A DNA stretch of 64,000 bases from Shinisaurus crocodilurus (taxonomy: Eukaryota > Chordata > Lepidosauria > Squamata > Shinisauridae). Under the pieces are notes generated by a model. The model was given only the letters and a program-made list of their open reading frames with translations, was not told the origin of the DNA and made no database searches. Positions 32,673 through 44,157 of the stretch are shown piece by piece. Within the stretch, counting starts at the first letter, position 1. Every line of letters begins with the position of its first letter. The translations under genes and the position numbers were made by a program. Location: assembly GCA_021292165.1 (NCBI GenBank), contig CM037876.1, forward strand, positions 42,208,575-42,272,574. The letters are read 5' to 3'.

Positions 32673-32769
32673 ACAATAGAAATAATTACAGATAAGCATA
32701 AACAATTTAATAATTATTATACTAAGGTAAAAAAAAAAAAAGGCAAAAGCAGTAGCAGCTTTTGTAGCT

Positions 32770-32895
32770 GGAGTCAGTCAGGCCCCACCCTCCCTGGCCA
32801 GGTGTAACTGTAATGAGCACCTGGCCAGGGAGGTGCTCATTACACCTCTGTGTGTGTATTACTCTGTGCACACACAGAGAGTAATACAAGAAAGT
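32770..32895. repeat. Cluster of overlapping hairpins
   Basis: CTCCCTGGCCAGGTG pairs with CACCTGGCCAGGGAG. TGTAATGAGCACCT pairs with AGGTGCTCATTACA. TGTATTACT pairs with AGTAATACA. The stems overlap, so alternative folds compete. No known element is recognised. Confidence 0.65.
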
Positions 32896-32968
32896 ATCAA
32901 GACAAGGAGGAACAAGCATAGGAGACTGCTGCATATCCTTGTCTAAAAAAGAACAGATCTGGTACAGT

Positions 32969-33590
32969 AGTGTGGTGTAGTGGTTAGAGTGTCTGGCTAG
33001 AACCAGGGAGTCCCAGCTTCAAGATTCCTGCTCAGTAGGGTGTCCACTTACACAGTGTCAAAGAAGAGGAAATGCATCACCCCAAGAAAAGGACAAAAGG
33101 GGGGGGACAGATTTGCATAAAATTTGCATATGCTGGTTTTTATGTATAGATGCAAATTTGGATATAATTACTATGATTTAAATAGAATACAATATATCTC
33201 ACCCCAGTGGGTAAAACTGTGTGTGCCCAGGTGACCCGTGTGGCTGCTCAGGCTCCTGTCCAGGGGCTAACTATTGATGGGCAACCTCAAGGCCCCTGCT
33301 CTGCTCTCCCTTCTTATGGTTCTTTCTTTTTAAACTGGACACGGACAGAGAGGATGCCTTCAAATAAAGAACTATCCTTTGACAGGCCTTCAAAGAGAGG
33401 ACTGTCCTCTGTAGAGAAGAACACTCAGCCACCCTGCAGCTCAGTCATGAAACTTGTCGGGTGATCTTGGACCAGTCACTATATTTCAGCCTAAACTTCC
33501 TGACAGAGTTGTGGATAAAGTGGAGGCGGGGGGGGGGGGAGAGAAGAACCGTACACACTGCCTTGAGAGAAGGCGTGCAGGATAGAAATA
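32969..33590 (+). mobile_element. CORE-SINE split by a DNA element
   Basis: The tRNA-like head (GTGTGGTGTAGTGGTTAGAG) is at 32969-33040. The core and end (GGGTGATCTTGGACCAGTCA, CTGCCTTGAGAGAAGGCG) are at about 33430-33590. The sequence between is the AGGGTG element. GCTCAGT occurs at both junctions. Confidence 0.6.
33041..33427 (+). mobile_element. Non-autonomous DNA element, AGGGTG...CACCCT ends
   Basis: It starts AGGGTGTCCACTTACACAG and ends AGCCACCCT. GCTCAGT lies just before it and three bases after it. The interior (TTTGCATATGCTGG, GGTGACCCGTGTGGC, TTCTTATGGTTCTTTC) matches 52051-52388 in reverse orientation. It is non-coding. Confidence 0.6.
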
Positions 33591-33716
33591 TTATCTGACC
33601 AATAGAGCATTGCTGATTCCACCCTGCCCCCATCTCTGCGTCAAATCCAGGTATCTCTGAATGACTGAGCAAAATGACTGAAGGGGTATCTGCAGGACCG
33701 AACAAAAACGTCAAAT

Positions 33717-33901
33717 TATCTGACAATGGAACCAACTACCTAGGGAGGTCATGGGCTCTCCCATACTGGAGGCATTCAAGATGCAGCTGGACAGCCATCT
33801 GCCAGGGATGCTTTGACTTGCATTCCTGCACTGAGCAGGGGGTTGGACTTGATGGCCTTATAGACCCCTTCCAACTCTACTATTCGATGATTCTATGATT
33901 C
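33717..33901 (+). mobile_element. CR1 LINE 3' end
   Basis: It carries GGAGGCATTCAAGATGCAGC, GAGCAGGGGGTTGGACTTG, CCCCTTCCAACTCTACTATT and the 8-bp tail unit ATTCTATG. It shares its tail with the 5S-derived SINEs and serves as the reference for that claim. Confidence 0.8.
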
Positions 33902-34781
33902 TCCTCTGCTGGAGCCAGCCTTCTGCACAGTGCGTGATGGTGAGGGGTGGAGCTGGCAGGGATGTGGACACTGGGGCTGGGCCAATGTGCATGCCCCCCC
34001 CTTCCACCTCCACACGTTCTTTGAACATGTTGAGTTTTTCATTCTAAACAAGGCTTGAGAGATGAACATAACTGCTTCAACACAGCAGGTCAATAATAAA
34101 AGCCAAAAATTTCTATTGGGAATTGTAAATGTCAGGAAAGAAACACCTTACATAAGTTTATTTTCTATCCCAGTGATTCTAACACAGTCTTCACATATCT
34201 TATTCAGCTCATTTTCTCCTAAACAGCCTCTCCAAGGGTCAGGAAACAAGCTGCAGTTAATAGTGCCCTTAAAAGTATGTCTCACACACAATCTCTTCCT
34301 GTGACCTTTTACCTCCACTGCACTTCTGGGCAGAATTGGCGCACACAGACTGCCAAGCCGAGTTCTTTGACTGTTCCTGCTAAAGAGAAGCGCGAAGACT
34401 TGGCAGAACATGTTGAATCTGAGAAACTTTACTTTGAACTTACCGGTATGTTTCTCTTGGGGAATGAGGGAACAGAAAAACTAACTTGAAATGGAAACCA
34501 TTTTTTTAAAAACAACAACAACAACACAATGCCACAAGAAGCCAGAATATCAAAAGCTAATGCATATTGAACAGGTATTTGACTCCTTCAAAGCTATCTT
34601 CTTTTATTTTTACTGGGGATAGGTTGAAGGAGATTGTTAAATACGGGCCTCCTTCAAAACATAAGATTGTATCCCATGGTGGCTTTGCACGAGCAGAAAG
34701 TGTTTCTGCTCATGCAAGGCGAGTCACCCAGTTTTTGCCGATCCCTACAGAACAGCAGCCCTCCAGCCCACACCCCATACT
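33902..34781. other. No gene seen
   Basis: Unassigned. A hairpin near 34683-34722 pairs TTGCACGAGCAGAAA with TTTCTGCTCATGCAA. An (AAC)n run is near 34510. Confidence 0.35.
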
Positions 34782-34900
34782 AGCCTTCTTCAACCTGGCG
34801 CCCTCCAGTTGTGCTGGAATGCAACCCCCATGGTCAATGGGCTGAAGTCAATGGGAGTTGTAATCTAACACATCTGCAGGGCACCAGTTTGGTGACGGCT
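34782..34900. mobile_element. hAT-type MITE, diverged
   Basis: AGCCTTCTTCAACCTGGCGC and CCTCCAGTTGTGCTGG begin it. GGAGTTGTAATCTAACACA and GGCACCAGTTTGGTGACGGC end it. It belongs to the CAGCCTTCCCCAA family. Confidence 0.55.
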
Positions 34901-35017
34901 GCCCCATACCATTCCCAGGGGTCCTCCAACCCTCAGGAGCAGATTTTCATCAGTGGGTGGGTGGGAAAGATTAAAATTAGCTGCCCCACCTATTGGAAGT
35001 AGAAGTGGCTTCTGCTA

Positions 35018-35157
35018 GCCATGGGGTGGTGAACCTATCAATCTCCAGATGCGGTTGGACTACAACTCCCATCATTACTAGCCATTGGCCATGCTGGCTG
35101 GGGCTGATGAGAGCTTTAGTCCAACAACTTCAGGATGGCCTGGCCCACCTCTGCGCT
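35018..35157. mobile_element. hAT-type MITE with near-perfect TSD
   Basis: The ends ATGGGGTGGTGAACC and GGCCTGGCCCACCTCTG are inverted. The flanks TGCTAGCC and CGCTAGCC differ at one base. The interior has GGACTACAACTCCCATCA and CATGCTGGCTGGGGCTGATG. Confidence 0.6.
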
Positions 35158-36299
35158 AGCCAAAGCCACAGCCACCACTTCATACGACCCATAGTATGTA
35201 ACAGTCAAGGGCATTCACAAAATCCTCTGATTTCCAGCTTTTTCTTATACAAACACATTGGTGAAAAAATGTCCTAAATTCAACATGGATCATTCCTCAA
35301 ATCTAGGTTCAAAACAATGTTAAAACAAAGGGCTGAAGCAAGCTTCAATACATTCATAACAGGTAACAACGTAAATTACTGTTATCCATTGTGTGATCGG
35401 GTTATATCATCTAACAATGTGCTTGGCATGAAGCCTGTGCTTGCAGGACCTTAGTGCAGCAGCAGCTAGTTAATGCACAATTGTCCTTAATTGCCTGGTG
35501 ACTCCTTGTATATTTTTGCTGGTGATAAACACTCTCCCCCTGGATATTCAACAGATCATAAATCTGAAAACCAGGAAGTTCATTCTTATAGTAAAACACC
35601 CGCCTTCATTTTATCTGATGGGAAAAAGCAAATAAAAGAAATGTGCCTCTGTCTACATGTTAACAGCCATTGCTATCATTTTTTTAAAAATGCAGTGTAA
35701 CTGCCACAACCTAACTCACAAGAACATTTTGATCAGGTAACTCAATGGTACTCCACAAAGGTATTTACTATTTATTTTATGTATTACTTATTCTGTGCAC
35801 TTCCTCTGAGGGGTTCAAAGTAGCTAACATATGGGTCCCAAGCAGTCTTCCCAAGCAGGTAATATACAAGACCAGATCTGTGTAGCTTTAGGAGTAGAGT
35901 GGTGTCACGTGCCATCAGAGTACAGTGCTTTTAAGGTATACCTGGGGGGTCTACAAACTCCCCATTCCAGAACCTTTCAGAACTCTGATGCAAACGACTC
36001 TGATGTGTCTGTAAGCCATCCTGGAAACATGTTGAAGGGTGGGGTGTGAATCCTTCAAATAAATAAATAAAATAAATACCAGAATCTCTTGCACGCGTCA
36101 GGCTCCTGACTTCTTTCAGTGAGCCAATGGGATGTGCATGCTGCTCTGATGCCTCTAAATTAGTGTGGCAATGCTTGTGGATAGGCAATTCCATATATGT
36201 ATTAGAACGCTGGTCTCTGCACTGCTCCCAGGTATAGCACAAGTTCCTTGTCTTCAATTTCCAAAACTTCCATGGCCTTCCCCCACCTTCACTCCCCAT
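35158..36299. other. No gene seen; LINE tail at about 35760-35830
   Basis: Mostly unassigned. TGTGCACTTCCTCTGAGG followed by TTCAAAGTAGCTAACATATG near 35795 looks like a minus-strand L2-like 3' tail. Confidence 0.35.
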
Positions 36300-36735
36300 C
36301 ATCTCTCTGCCCTTAAATTGTGACACATGCTTGCCTGTGACCGTTGCTCTTCAAGCTCCACTACCCTCAGCCATTCGGAGGTCTCCTGCTTCCTCAGACT
36401 ACTCCAATCTTTCTCCCTTGCTGCCTCTTATGCCTGCACCTGCCTCCCAGAATCCCTGCATGATCCAACCTCTCTTACTGCATTCAAAACTCTGTTCAAA
36501 ACCCACCTTTTCTGCTGAGCCTTTAACACAATCCCTTAGTCTGCAGGTACAGGCCCTCAGGCCCAGGGCCGAATCCAACCGGGACCCACCCAGGGTCCCA
36601 ATTGGGCCATCTGGGATTCCACAGGTGGCCAACCCCCCTTTCCCCCAACCACTGACAATTTGGTGGTTGTACTCTTGTACTCTGTAAAGTACCATGCACA
36701 TTTATGGTGCAAGACAAGCAAACAAACAGAGAGAT
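36300..36735 (+). mobile_element. L2 LINE ORF2 end and 3' tail
   Basis: The plus frame near 36440-36518 reads PTSLTAFKTLFKTHLFC, an L2 ORF2 C-terminal block. The 3' segment CTCTGTAAAGTACCATGCAC and ATTTATGGTGC closes it. The same 3' segment recurs at 37817-37885. It is truncated and frameshifted. Confidence 0.65.
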
Positions 36736-37403
36736 GCATAGCCTTTGTGCTGTTCTTTACTCATTCCAAAAGGCTAAATTACTGGCAGGAAGAGCTTTAA
36801 GCTGCAAGATGCTGGTATTGTTGTGGTTTTGGTCCTGCCACCTTTGGCCCGACCCACCACAGGAATTCAACCCCTGGGAACTTCTCCAAGATTTAATTTG
36901 GCCCTTGGGCTGAAGGAGAATCAACTCCCTCAGTCCCAATAAGGCTCCTGTAAATAAATAAATCTACCGTTACACCCTCACACCCCAAGTCTCCACAAGT
37001 GTTAAAAACTCCAGGACTGGGAGCGTTACTCATAGTTTTGTTTCCTTGGAATGAGGTCACTGGAGGCTTATGGAATATTTGTGATAAACGGCTTATTTGC
37101 ACAGATATACGGCTTGAGCATAGATGGGGGGGGTTACAGTGTTAATATGCCATCAGATACTGAACTCCCATTAGATTTCTTGGGGGGCTCTTGCATCCTA
37201 AAGATGCCTTCAGAGCTCCAACTCAGCTGGATGGGGCCCCGCTTGATACAGATTTTGTTTCAGCACCTCCCTTAGCTGCAGCTACCAAAAATCACTCATA
37301 TTTACACAGGCTGAATTAGCACATTTGTTAGGGGATGGTGAAGGTTGGGGAAGAAGTATTTCCTTCAGATATTTGCTAGCCATTAAGAGCCATTGGTCTA
37401 ACA

Positions 37404-37507
37404 CAGCCTCCCCCAACCTGGTGCCCTCCAAATGTGTTGGACTATGACTCCCATCATCCCCCATGAGTGATGGGTGTGGTAGTCCAGCACACCTTGGAGG
37501 AGGCTGG
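37404..37507. mobile_element. hAT-type MITE (CAGCCTTCCCCAA family)
   Basis: CAGCCTCCCCCAACCTGGTG to CACACCTTGGAGGAGGCTG, with TGGACTATGACTCCCATC inside. A partial copy of the same family follows at 37602-37664. Confidence 0.65.
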
Positions 37508-37601
37508 CTTAACATAATGGAGATCTGGCAAGTTAAACTTGTTTGACCAGTTTTGGGCCCCCTAGTAATGCTGAATCTTTTACAATCAGAGTCACTAGGC
37601 C

Positions 37602-37664
37602 AGCATTCCCAAACCTGGTGCCCTCCAGCAGCTGGGAATGATGGGAGCTGTAGTCCAACCAACC
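37602..37664. mobile_element. Partial hAT-type MITE
   Basis: AGCATTCCCAAACCTGGTGC and CCTCCAGCAGCTGG, then GGGAGCTGTAGTCCAACC. It is about half a family unit, with the right end lost. Confidence 0.5.
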
Positions 37665-37761
37665 TACACACACACAAATCTCATTACACTATGTAACCGA
37701 AATAACACATCTCCCCCCCCCCCCTGACCAAGCCTTCCTCCGCTTCTCCCTCTTCCTTGGT

Positions 37762-37885
37762 TGTCTCCCGGTGTCAAAGTACAGATTGTAATCTCCTTTG
37801 GGCAGGGACCTATGCTCTTGTACTCTGTAAAGTACCATGCACATTTATGGTGCAAGACAAGCAAAGAAACAGAGAGATGCAATAG
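37762..37885 (+). mobile_element. L2 LINE 3' end
   Basis: AGATTGTAATCTCCTTTGGG and CAGGGACCTATGCTCTTG lead into CTCTGTAAAGTACCATGCAC, a typical L2 3' terminus. It is nearly identical to 36670-36745 over about 70 bp. Confidence 0.65.
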
Positions 37886-38092
37886 CACAGAAAATGCCTG
37901 GAAAAGAGAATGCCTGGAAATATTTCTAAACTTTTCTGATTACCAAAGAAACAAGGTTAGAATTCAAAATACCGTAACCTTTGTTTAAATAGTGTAACAG
38001 ATCTAGAACAATATGATGAAATTCAAGAATAGCCAGGCCCAGTAGACAGTTTGGAATTAAACCAAAGGTATTAAACAAGATATAGGTCAGCC

Positions 38093-38211
38093 TTCCCCAA
38101 CTTGGCACCCTCCAGATGTGTTAGACTACACCTCCCATCACCCCTGGGCCATGCTGGCTGGAGGTGATGGGTGTTGTAGTCCAGCACATTTGGGGGGCAC
38201 CAGGTTAGCAA
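38093..38211. mobile_element. hAT-type MITE (CAGCCTTCCCCAA family)
   Basis: CAGCCTTCCCCAACTTGGCA to TTAGCAAGCAAGGCTG. The flanks ATATAGGT and ATACAGGA are a plausible decayed 8-bp duplication. Confidence 0.65.
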
Positions 38212-38744
38212 GCAAGGCTGATACAGGAAGTAAATCTAAATGCAGAAATACAAAATAAAGTATTGGCTGTCTTGGCAATCACAAAGCCGAGAGGGATCGT
38301 GGCATTTATGGTGTGGTGTGCTAAAAGCTGGGTCTATGTGGGGATCCTACGGTAAAATAACACAAAGACTTGTACTGATTGAGGTGGTTACACTAGAAAT
38401 CAGGATCTGGCAACAATTAACAAATACCTGAAGGTTGTTCAAAAGATATGGGGACTGAATGGTGTTTGCTGATATGGATGATGGAAAAAGGCAACTAGGC
38501 TCTCACAATGTACACAGTGCACCATTGCAAAGTTGCTGACTGAGATTAGAAATCATCTTAACCATAACTGTGTGATCAGGCGATAGGAAAACATTGCTAG
38601 GGAAAGCTGTGGAACCTGTTCCACTGGAGTTTTTACCAGTAAGACTAAATGAACAGGGGAGGGGTAGATTGTGTTTCATTGCTATTTTGTGTGTGGCACA
38701 GTCTTTTCATAGCATCGGGTGGCAGCGGGGGTGGCAGGAAACCT
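38212..38744. other. No gene seen
   Basis: Unassigned; the open frame at 38240-38431 lacks recognisable motifs. Confidence 0.35.
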
Positions 38745-38881
38745 GAGTTCGCTCCAGCCCCAACAAGCCATGGGTTGTCAGGGTGGCGTATAAGCCAAAA
38801 ACAAGCCACCCTGACAAACCCATTCTGAGTTCACATGACACGACAACCCACACGGTGGGTTGTCGTCATGTGAACCCAGTC
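38745..38881 (+). mobile_element. 3' end of the fold-back DNA element family
   Basis: CAAGCCATGGGTTGTCAGGG, GACACGACAACCCACACGG and TGTCGTCATGTGAACCCAG match the right ends at 15130-15253, 49080-49201 and 56515-56655. The left part is absent. Confidence 0.6.
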
Positions 38882-39755
38882 AATGGGAGTTATAATCCAA
38901 CACATCAAGAGGGCTCTGGTAGCTCATTGAAACCTGCATTTTACAAGTAGGCAACTGAATGTGAGTGACAGCCATGTGCCCAAGGCAATCCAGTTAACCC
39001 AGTATAGTTGAGATGGAATTTGAATCCAGGCCTCCAAAATCTGCCCAGGATTCTGGACCATACATCCAATATCCAGATTTGATAAGTGACATGGCTCCTG
39101 TTAACTTCAACATTTTATCATAGCCCAATAAAATAACGATGAGAAATTTGTTGTTTTTCTCAATACTGTTTTTATAAACTCCTGAAACAAAAACAAAAAC
39201 AGTGGCACTATCCTATCCCCTTGTCCCTTTAAAGGAACAAACAAAAACAAAAATCCTGATGCCTTTAGCGTTATGAAAACCAAACTTAATACAACTACGG
39301 TAGGTCATGCTAAATTTGTGCCAGGAAAGCTTGCGGAGATTCTTCTAACAGCCAAGATCATTGTTAAAGAAAGCGATTCAAGAAATTAGAGAACAAACAG
39401 GAGTTGGGGGGAAACTGTGTGAAGGCCTATGTAACTGGCACCTCACTTGTCAAAATACCTCAGTGAAGAAGTTAATAAAACTTTTTGCCTTATTAATATT
39501 TTCTTATTAGTGCCTTTTTGTTATTATTGTTGCCTTGAAGGTCTGAATGTATATGCATCATTCTCCCTTTGCATCAATCCTCTGACATCCAAGGCCTGCC
39601 CAAATGCAAGCAACCCAGGGTGAATACTGAGGATGACAACTAAGCGTTCAGTCTGAGACAGATGCTTCCCAGGGCCCCGTGCAAATCTGAAGAGAATACT
39701 AGGAGGGGGGCACAATTTGTGCATTGTTTATGGCTGCTTGTGACTGTAGATTTGC

Positions 39756-39757
<2 letters not shown>
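38882..39757. other. No gene seen; old MIR-like fragment at about 38930-39060
   Basis: TTTTACAAGTAGGCAACTGA, GTGCCCAAGGCAATCCAG and GGAATTTGAATCCAGGCC are an old MIR-type fragment in minus orientation. The rest is unassigned. Confidence 0.4.

Positions 39758-39801
<44 letters not shown>
39758..39801 (+). repeat. (CT)n microsatellite
   Basis: About 22 uninterrupted CT units immediately left of a hAT-like element. Confidence 0.95.
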
Positions 39802-39803
<2 letters not shown>

Positions 39804-40333
39804 CAGCAGCCCCCAACTTTTTTGGACCTGTGGGCACATTTGGGAATTTAAGAAGCTGCTTATTTTGTGTCTATTAGACACCGCAATGTCTCTTTAATAA
39901 GGGATTGTCTAATTCAGCTAATTGCTGATGTGCATACTCTTTTCAATTATTTATCTGCTTCAAGAAAATTAACAAATGGAAGGGGAAATGGATACTCTGT
40001 GCCCTTTTGACAGCTAAAAGATGGATATGACAAAACTGGAAGGATAAACACTCACTTTCTATAATGCAATGGACTGAGAACCTTACAATGCTTTCAATAA
40101 ATGAATGGGTGGCATATAGACGCCAACTTCAAATGGATACTTATTTGGATATTTGGTCCACTTTTGTTGAAGCCTATGTATAATTGCTAGAAAGTTGTAT
40201 GCATTTCATATAAACCCATGTACATATATTTAAAAAAGCAGGGAATAAATACATAAATAAAAATGTGGGTTCCCATGGGCAACACACTGGGCGCCATTGA
40301 AGGTGCCCACAGGCACCACATTGGGAACCCCTG
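39804..40333. mobile_element. hAT-like non-autonomous element (GGGGTCCCAA family)
   Basis: CAGCAGCCCCCAACTTTTTT, GGACCTGTGGGCACATTTGG at the left; GGTGCCCACAGGCACCACAT and TGGGAACCCCTG at the right. It is the relative of 7322-7733. The interior is AT-rich and diverged, and no target duplication is seen. Confidence 0.5.
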
Positions 40334-41055
40334 CGCTGTGGCATTTCAAGGGACCATGGGTGCACATTTTTAATTTTGCTGGGCAACCACTTGGGATTGC
40401 ACAGTGTCTTGGATTAGACCTCTTATAACCAATTTCAGACTGGAAAGTGCTTGGGTTGTCACATGATTAGTTTACCTCTCCATCAGCATCACACCTTTGG
40501 AATGCTGACCAGTGGACCTTTTCCGTGTGGTGAAGAACCTTTAGCACTTTGTTTTATAGAATCAGCTTATGGAATTTACTAAGTCTGCTTTAACAAATTT
40601 GTATTGCACAAATAAAATGGCTCGCATTTGTTCCGATACACACACACACACACACACACACGGAAATATGCAACCAAATGGTGCAAAACAGATTAAATGT
40701 ACAGGCTCAATTCATGACGCATGGCTCTGTGAATCTTTTCAAATATGAGCCTCTTCTGAACATAGTTCCTTTTCTTTTTCTGGATACAGCACGCACTGAA
40801 GCTGGTGTAGGCAGTTGACAGAGGAATTCTGTGGTGTTCGTGTTTTAAATTTAACAGCACAGTGCTGAAATGGAGTTCTGGCAATAAAGTAGATATTTCA
40901 GTATCAATTGAAACAAAATTTCATTTTACTGATTCTCATTTTATGTTTTTAAATTCCCTCTGTTGTTGTTTTTTGTCTGCACAGTTTGTCTTAAACTATG
41001 GATGGGAACTGCGTTACACACCAATGCATGTAACAAAACCCTGGCAGCCATTTCT
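40334..41055. other. No gene seen; (CA)n at 40637-40661
   Basis: Unassigned apart from a 25-bp CA microsatellite. Confidence 0.4.
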
Positions 41056-41157
41056 GTCCTGCTTGTGGGCTTTCCATATGCATCTGGTTGGTCGCTGTTG
41101 GAACAGAAAGTTGGCCTCTGGTCTGATCCAGCAAGGCTCTTATGTTCTTATGTTCTG
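41056..41157 (+). mobile_element. CR1 LINE 3'-end fragment
   Basis: TGTCCTGCTTGTGGGCTTTC, GGTCTGATCCAGCAAGGCTC and TTATGTTCTTATGTTCTG match the last about 100 bp of the CR1 copies at 7917 and 9816. Confidence 0.65.
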
Positions 41158-43130
41158 TAAAAGAAGCTGTGGGAGGGGATGATTTGCAGCAGCAATGTAG
41201 CTTGGGGTGCTTAACATTTTCCTGGCCTCCCACCTGTCGGCTACAACTCTCCCCCCCCCCCATACTTCCCTTCCCCATGGATTTCTAGACAGATGTTTGT
41301 CAAGGAACACACTTGCCCAAGGGCGGAAACAGTGGAAATGTGGTAGGCAGGGAAGAGTTAAGCATCTCTTTCTCCTGCTGACTCAAACCCTACAAATGCT
41401 ACCCCACTGGGTTGGGACCATGCAGCTGCAAGGATAGTTTGCCCTGAAGGGCGAATGTTGCTCCCTGAAAGAGAAAGAGAGAGATCTTAACAAGGCATTT
41501 AAAAAAAAAAGAAAAACGTTACCCTCAAATTCTGTTTCATGTATAATGAAAGAACCTATGGCCAAGGTTAAAGTCTTGCAGAACATCTGTGTCAGTTATT
41601 TTCTACTGTAAATCATACTTTTTTCTGCTGTAAGTCATATTCCTATGACACGGCTGAAAAAGAAATGTAGAAATTACAGAAAGGAGAAAACTGGATTATG
41701 CGCTTCAGGGTTTTTTCCATCTCCAGGCTTGCTCTTCCTTTCTGGCCAGTTGTGGAAACCAAAGGAAACTGTGTGATGAGAATGATCCCATGAGGAACAA
41801 GAGCAGACATGGAAAGTGTTGGCTCACTTAAACCATAACTCTTAGAGGAAGAACTGAGGTCAGTATTGCCCTGGCCTCTAGATAGACAAATGTCTGCCAT
41901 CCGTTCAAAAATATTTCCTTTCACTGCAATCCAATTGGTTTATGGTTTTGTTCTGCTGTGCCAAAGAGGTAAAACTTTGGGGGGGGGCATGTCACCCGCA
42001 GCCACGTCTAACCAAATCTTGATGGCATCTGAGAAGGGATAGCAGAGAACGGGAGTGCTTAACCCTTCTTATGCCAATGGCTTTTCGCCTGAATCCTCAA
42101 CCTCAGTTGGCTTTATCCCTGTGTGGTTCCGTGCCTGTGTTTGTGAGGTAAATATGAGTCTGGAACACTGGCCGGAGTAAAAACAGCTGGCTGAGAGAAT
42201 TTCAGGGGGAAAGTGACTGATGGAGAAAGATTAACCAATCCTTTCTCCCGTCCTTTCTGTAGTGCCCAAATTATGCAGGGAAGGATTTCACAAGTGCCCT
42301 TTATGAAATCCACAAGCCCCAACCCTTGTCCTCACCACTCCAAGTAAGCCAAATCATGCTCCCCTCACAGCCTTCTCAGAACAGTAGCTAAGGGATGTGT
42401 GTCACAAAAGTGGGGTAATGAGTTAGCCCTATGATTCGAGCACTGCCTTTCCCCAGTGCAAATCACCCCTTCTTTGCAGGAGTGAAGAGGCTGCTGGGGC
42501 TTTATTATGCATGGCTGCAGAGTGACAAGTAGTTTGCCCCTTTAACTACTTTTAAACTTGATTATTATTTTTTTTAAAAAGAAGTGAATCCAGATGTGTT
42601 CCTTGCATTACTGTCATCATGCAGCATGTTCTTAAGCAATGTTCTCCAACCTTGGGTCCCCAGATGTTTTTGGCCTACAACTCCCAGCATGCCCCAGCCA
42701 GCTATGTTCTGGGCCCTCAGCGACTGCCTGCCCCTGCCAACTACTGACACCAGGCTTGGTGACACAGTCTGTTCACTCCGCTCCATGGGTAGACCAAATC
42801 GATGATCAACATCCAGTAGAGCTGAGTTCTTGGTGAACAAATGTTTTGATTCTCTTTCATTGTTCTTATGAAAACTGCAACAGAAACTACCCCAATGAAC
42901 TAACCGCATTCTCATTTAAATTTGGCTAAGCTCCCAAGGCAAGGAAGATAGGCCTCTAGAGGCCTTGTACAAGAGATGGTTTAATGATCAACGCGTATAT
43001 TATCAAATCTATAAATAAAAGGTCCCTACACATAATGTTTTGTGTTCTTCCAGATATCTCTTTCCTTTTCAGTGTAATGCATAGCAGAGTAAGGGATGAA
43101 GCAAGATAGTCGGAGGTTTAGCAAATTTAT
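41158..43130. other. No gene seen; half hAT MITE at 42638-42715
   Basis: Mostly unassigned. TGTTCTCCAACCTTGGGTCC and CCAGATGTTTTTGGCCTAC at 42638 are the left half of the 16202-type MITE. Homopolymers (C, G, A) occur near 41250, 41980 and 41500. Confidence 0.4.
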
Positions 43131-43365
43131 TTTGTTTATTTATTATTACATTTATATCCTGCCTTTTTTTCTACCAAGGAACCCAAGGTGGCTTACACGG
43201 TCCTCCTCCTCTCCATTTTCTCCTCACAACAACAACCCTGTGAGGTAGTTTAGGCTGAGAGTCAGTGACTGGCCCAAAGTCACCCAGTGAGTTTCATGGC
43301 TGAGTGGGGACTAGAACCGAGATCTCTCAAGTCCCAGTCTAACACTCTCACCACAGTAGCTCTAA
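43131..43365 (-). mobile_element. MIR-like CORE-SINE
   Basis: A minus-strand copy with a TTTA tail at the low end, the conserved core (complement of CAGTCACTGACTCTCAGCC) and a partly deleted tRNA-like head. It is colinear with 32220-32466. Confidence 0.8.
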
Positions 43366-43521
43366 TCACTTAAATACATGATTAAAACTGGATGTGATAG
43401 AATTGTTAGGGTTGCCACTAGTCCAAGAACTGGCTCCAGGCTTGAAGGGGTGTGTGGCTTGGTCAAGATGACCACCTGAGTGGGTCCAGTAACCTCTTGG
43501 CAATGATGAAATTGAAACAAA

Positions 43522-44075
43522 CAGGTTGTCGTGTCATGCAAACCCACACAGATTTCCCCAGGGTGGCTTTTGCCTGGGCAACAAGCCACCTCAACAACCC
43601 ATGGACTGTTCTAGGGGTTGTACCCACGATGGGTTGTTGTGTCGTCTGAATCCGGATAACAAACCCCATTGTGGGTATGGGGAATCAGCTAGCGAGCCCC
43701 ATGGCAAGAGTGGCAAAAAAAACCCTTGCCACTCTTGCCATGGGGCTATGGGACAAGAGCCAGTAGCAGCTGCCCCCAAAGTGCACAAGCGGCACTTAGG
43801 GGCAGCTGGCACTAGCTCCCGCCCCTGCTGCTGCTGCAAGCCATTTCAGTCTCGCTGTAGCTTCCCCCCCCTTTTCTTGCCCTCGGAGATCATGAAATCT
43901 GGCTGTCAAGCCAGCTTTCGCAATCCCCGTTTTGACAGCTACAAGCAGTTCCTTCAAAGTGCCCCAGCAGCCCCTTGGAGGGGCTGCCCATGGCTGCCCA
44001 GCATTTCTTTTTTTAAAAAATTGTGCACAAAATTGGGCTTTTTCTTCAGGCGATTATGCTCTTGGGGGCTAGATG
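43522..44075 (-). mobile_element. Fold-back DNA element, 3' half, reversed
   Basis: Reading from the low end: GGTTGTCGTGTCATGCAAAC, AACAACCCATGGACTG, then CCTTGCCACTCTTGCCATGG and a GGGGCAGC-rich middle. This is the 13901/55748 family in reverse with its own sequence variants. The 189-codon open frame across it has no domain and is not called. Confidence 0.55.
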
Positions 44076-44157
44076 GTAGCCCAGCTTCCACCTGAGAGGT
44101 GGAACTCGCCTCCTCCTATTTTTAGAAATAGCTTCTTCTGTGTTTGAACATCTAGTG

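Noticed and set aside
43526..44095. 189-codon open frame
   Set aside because: It lies across a non-coding fold-back DNA element, has no domain and no conserved counterpart in the other copies.
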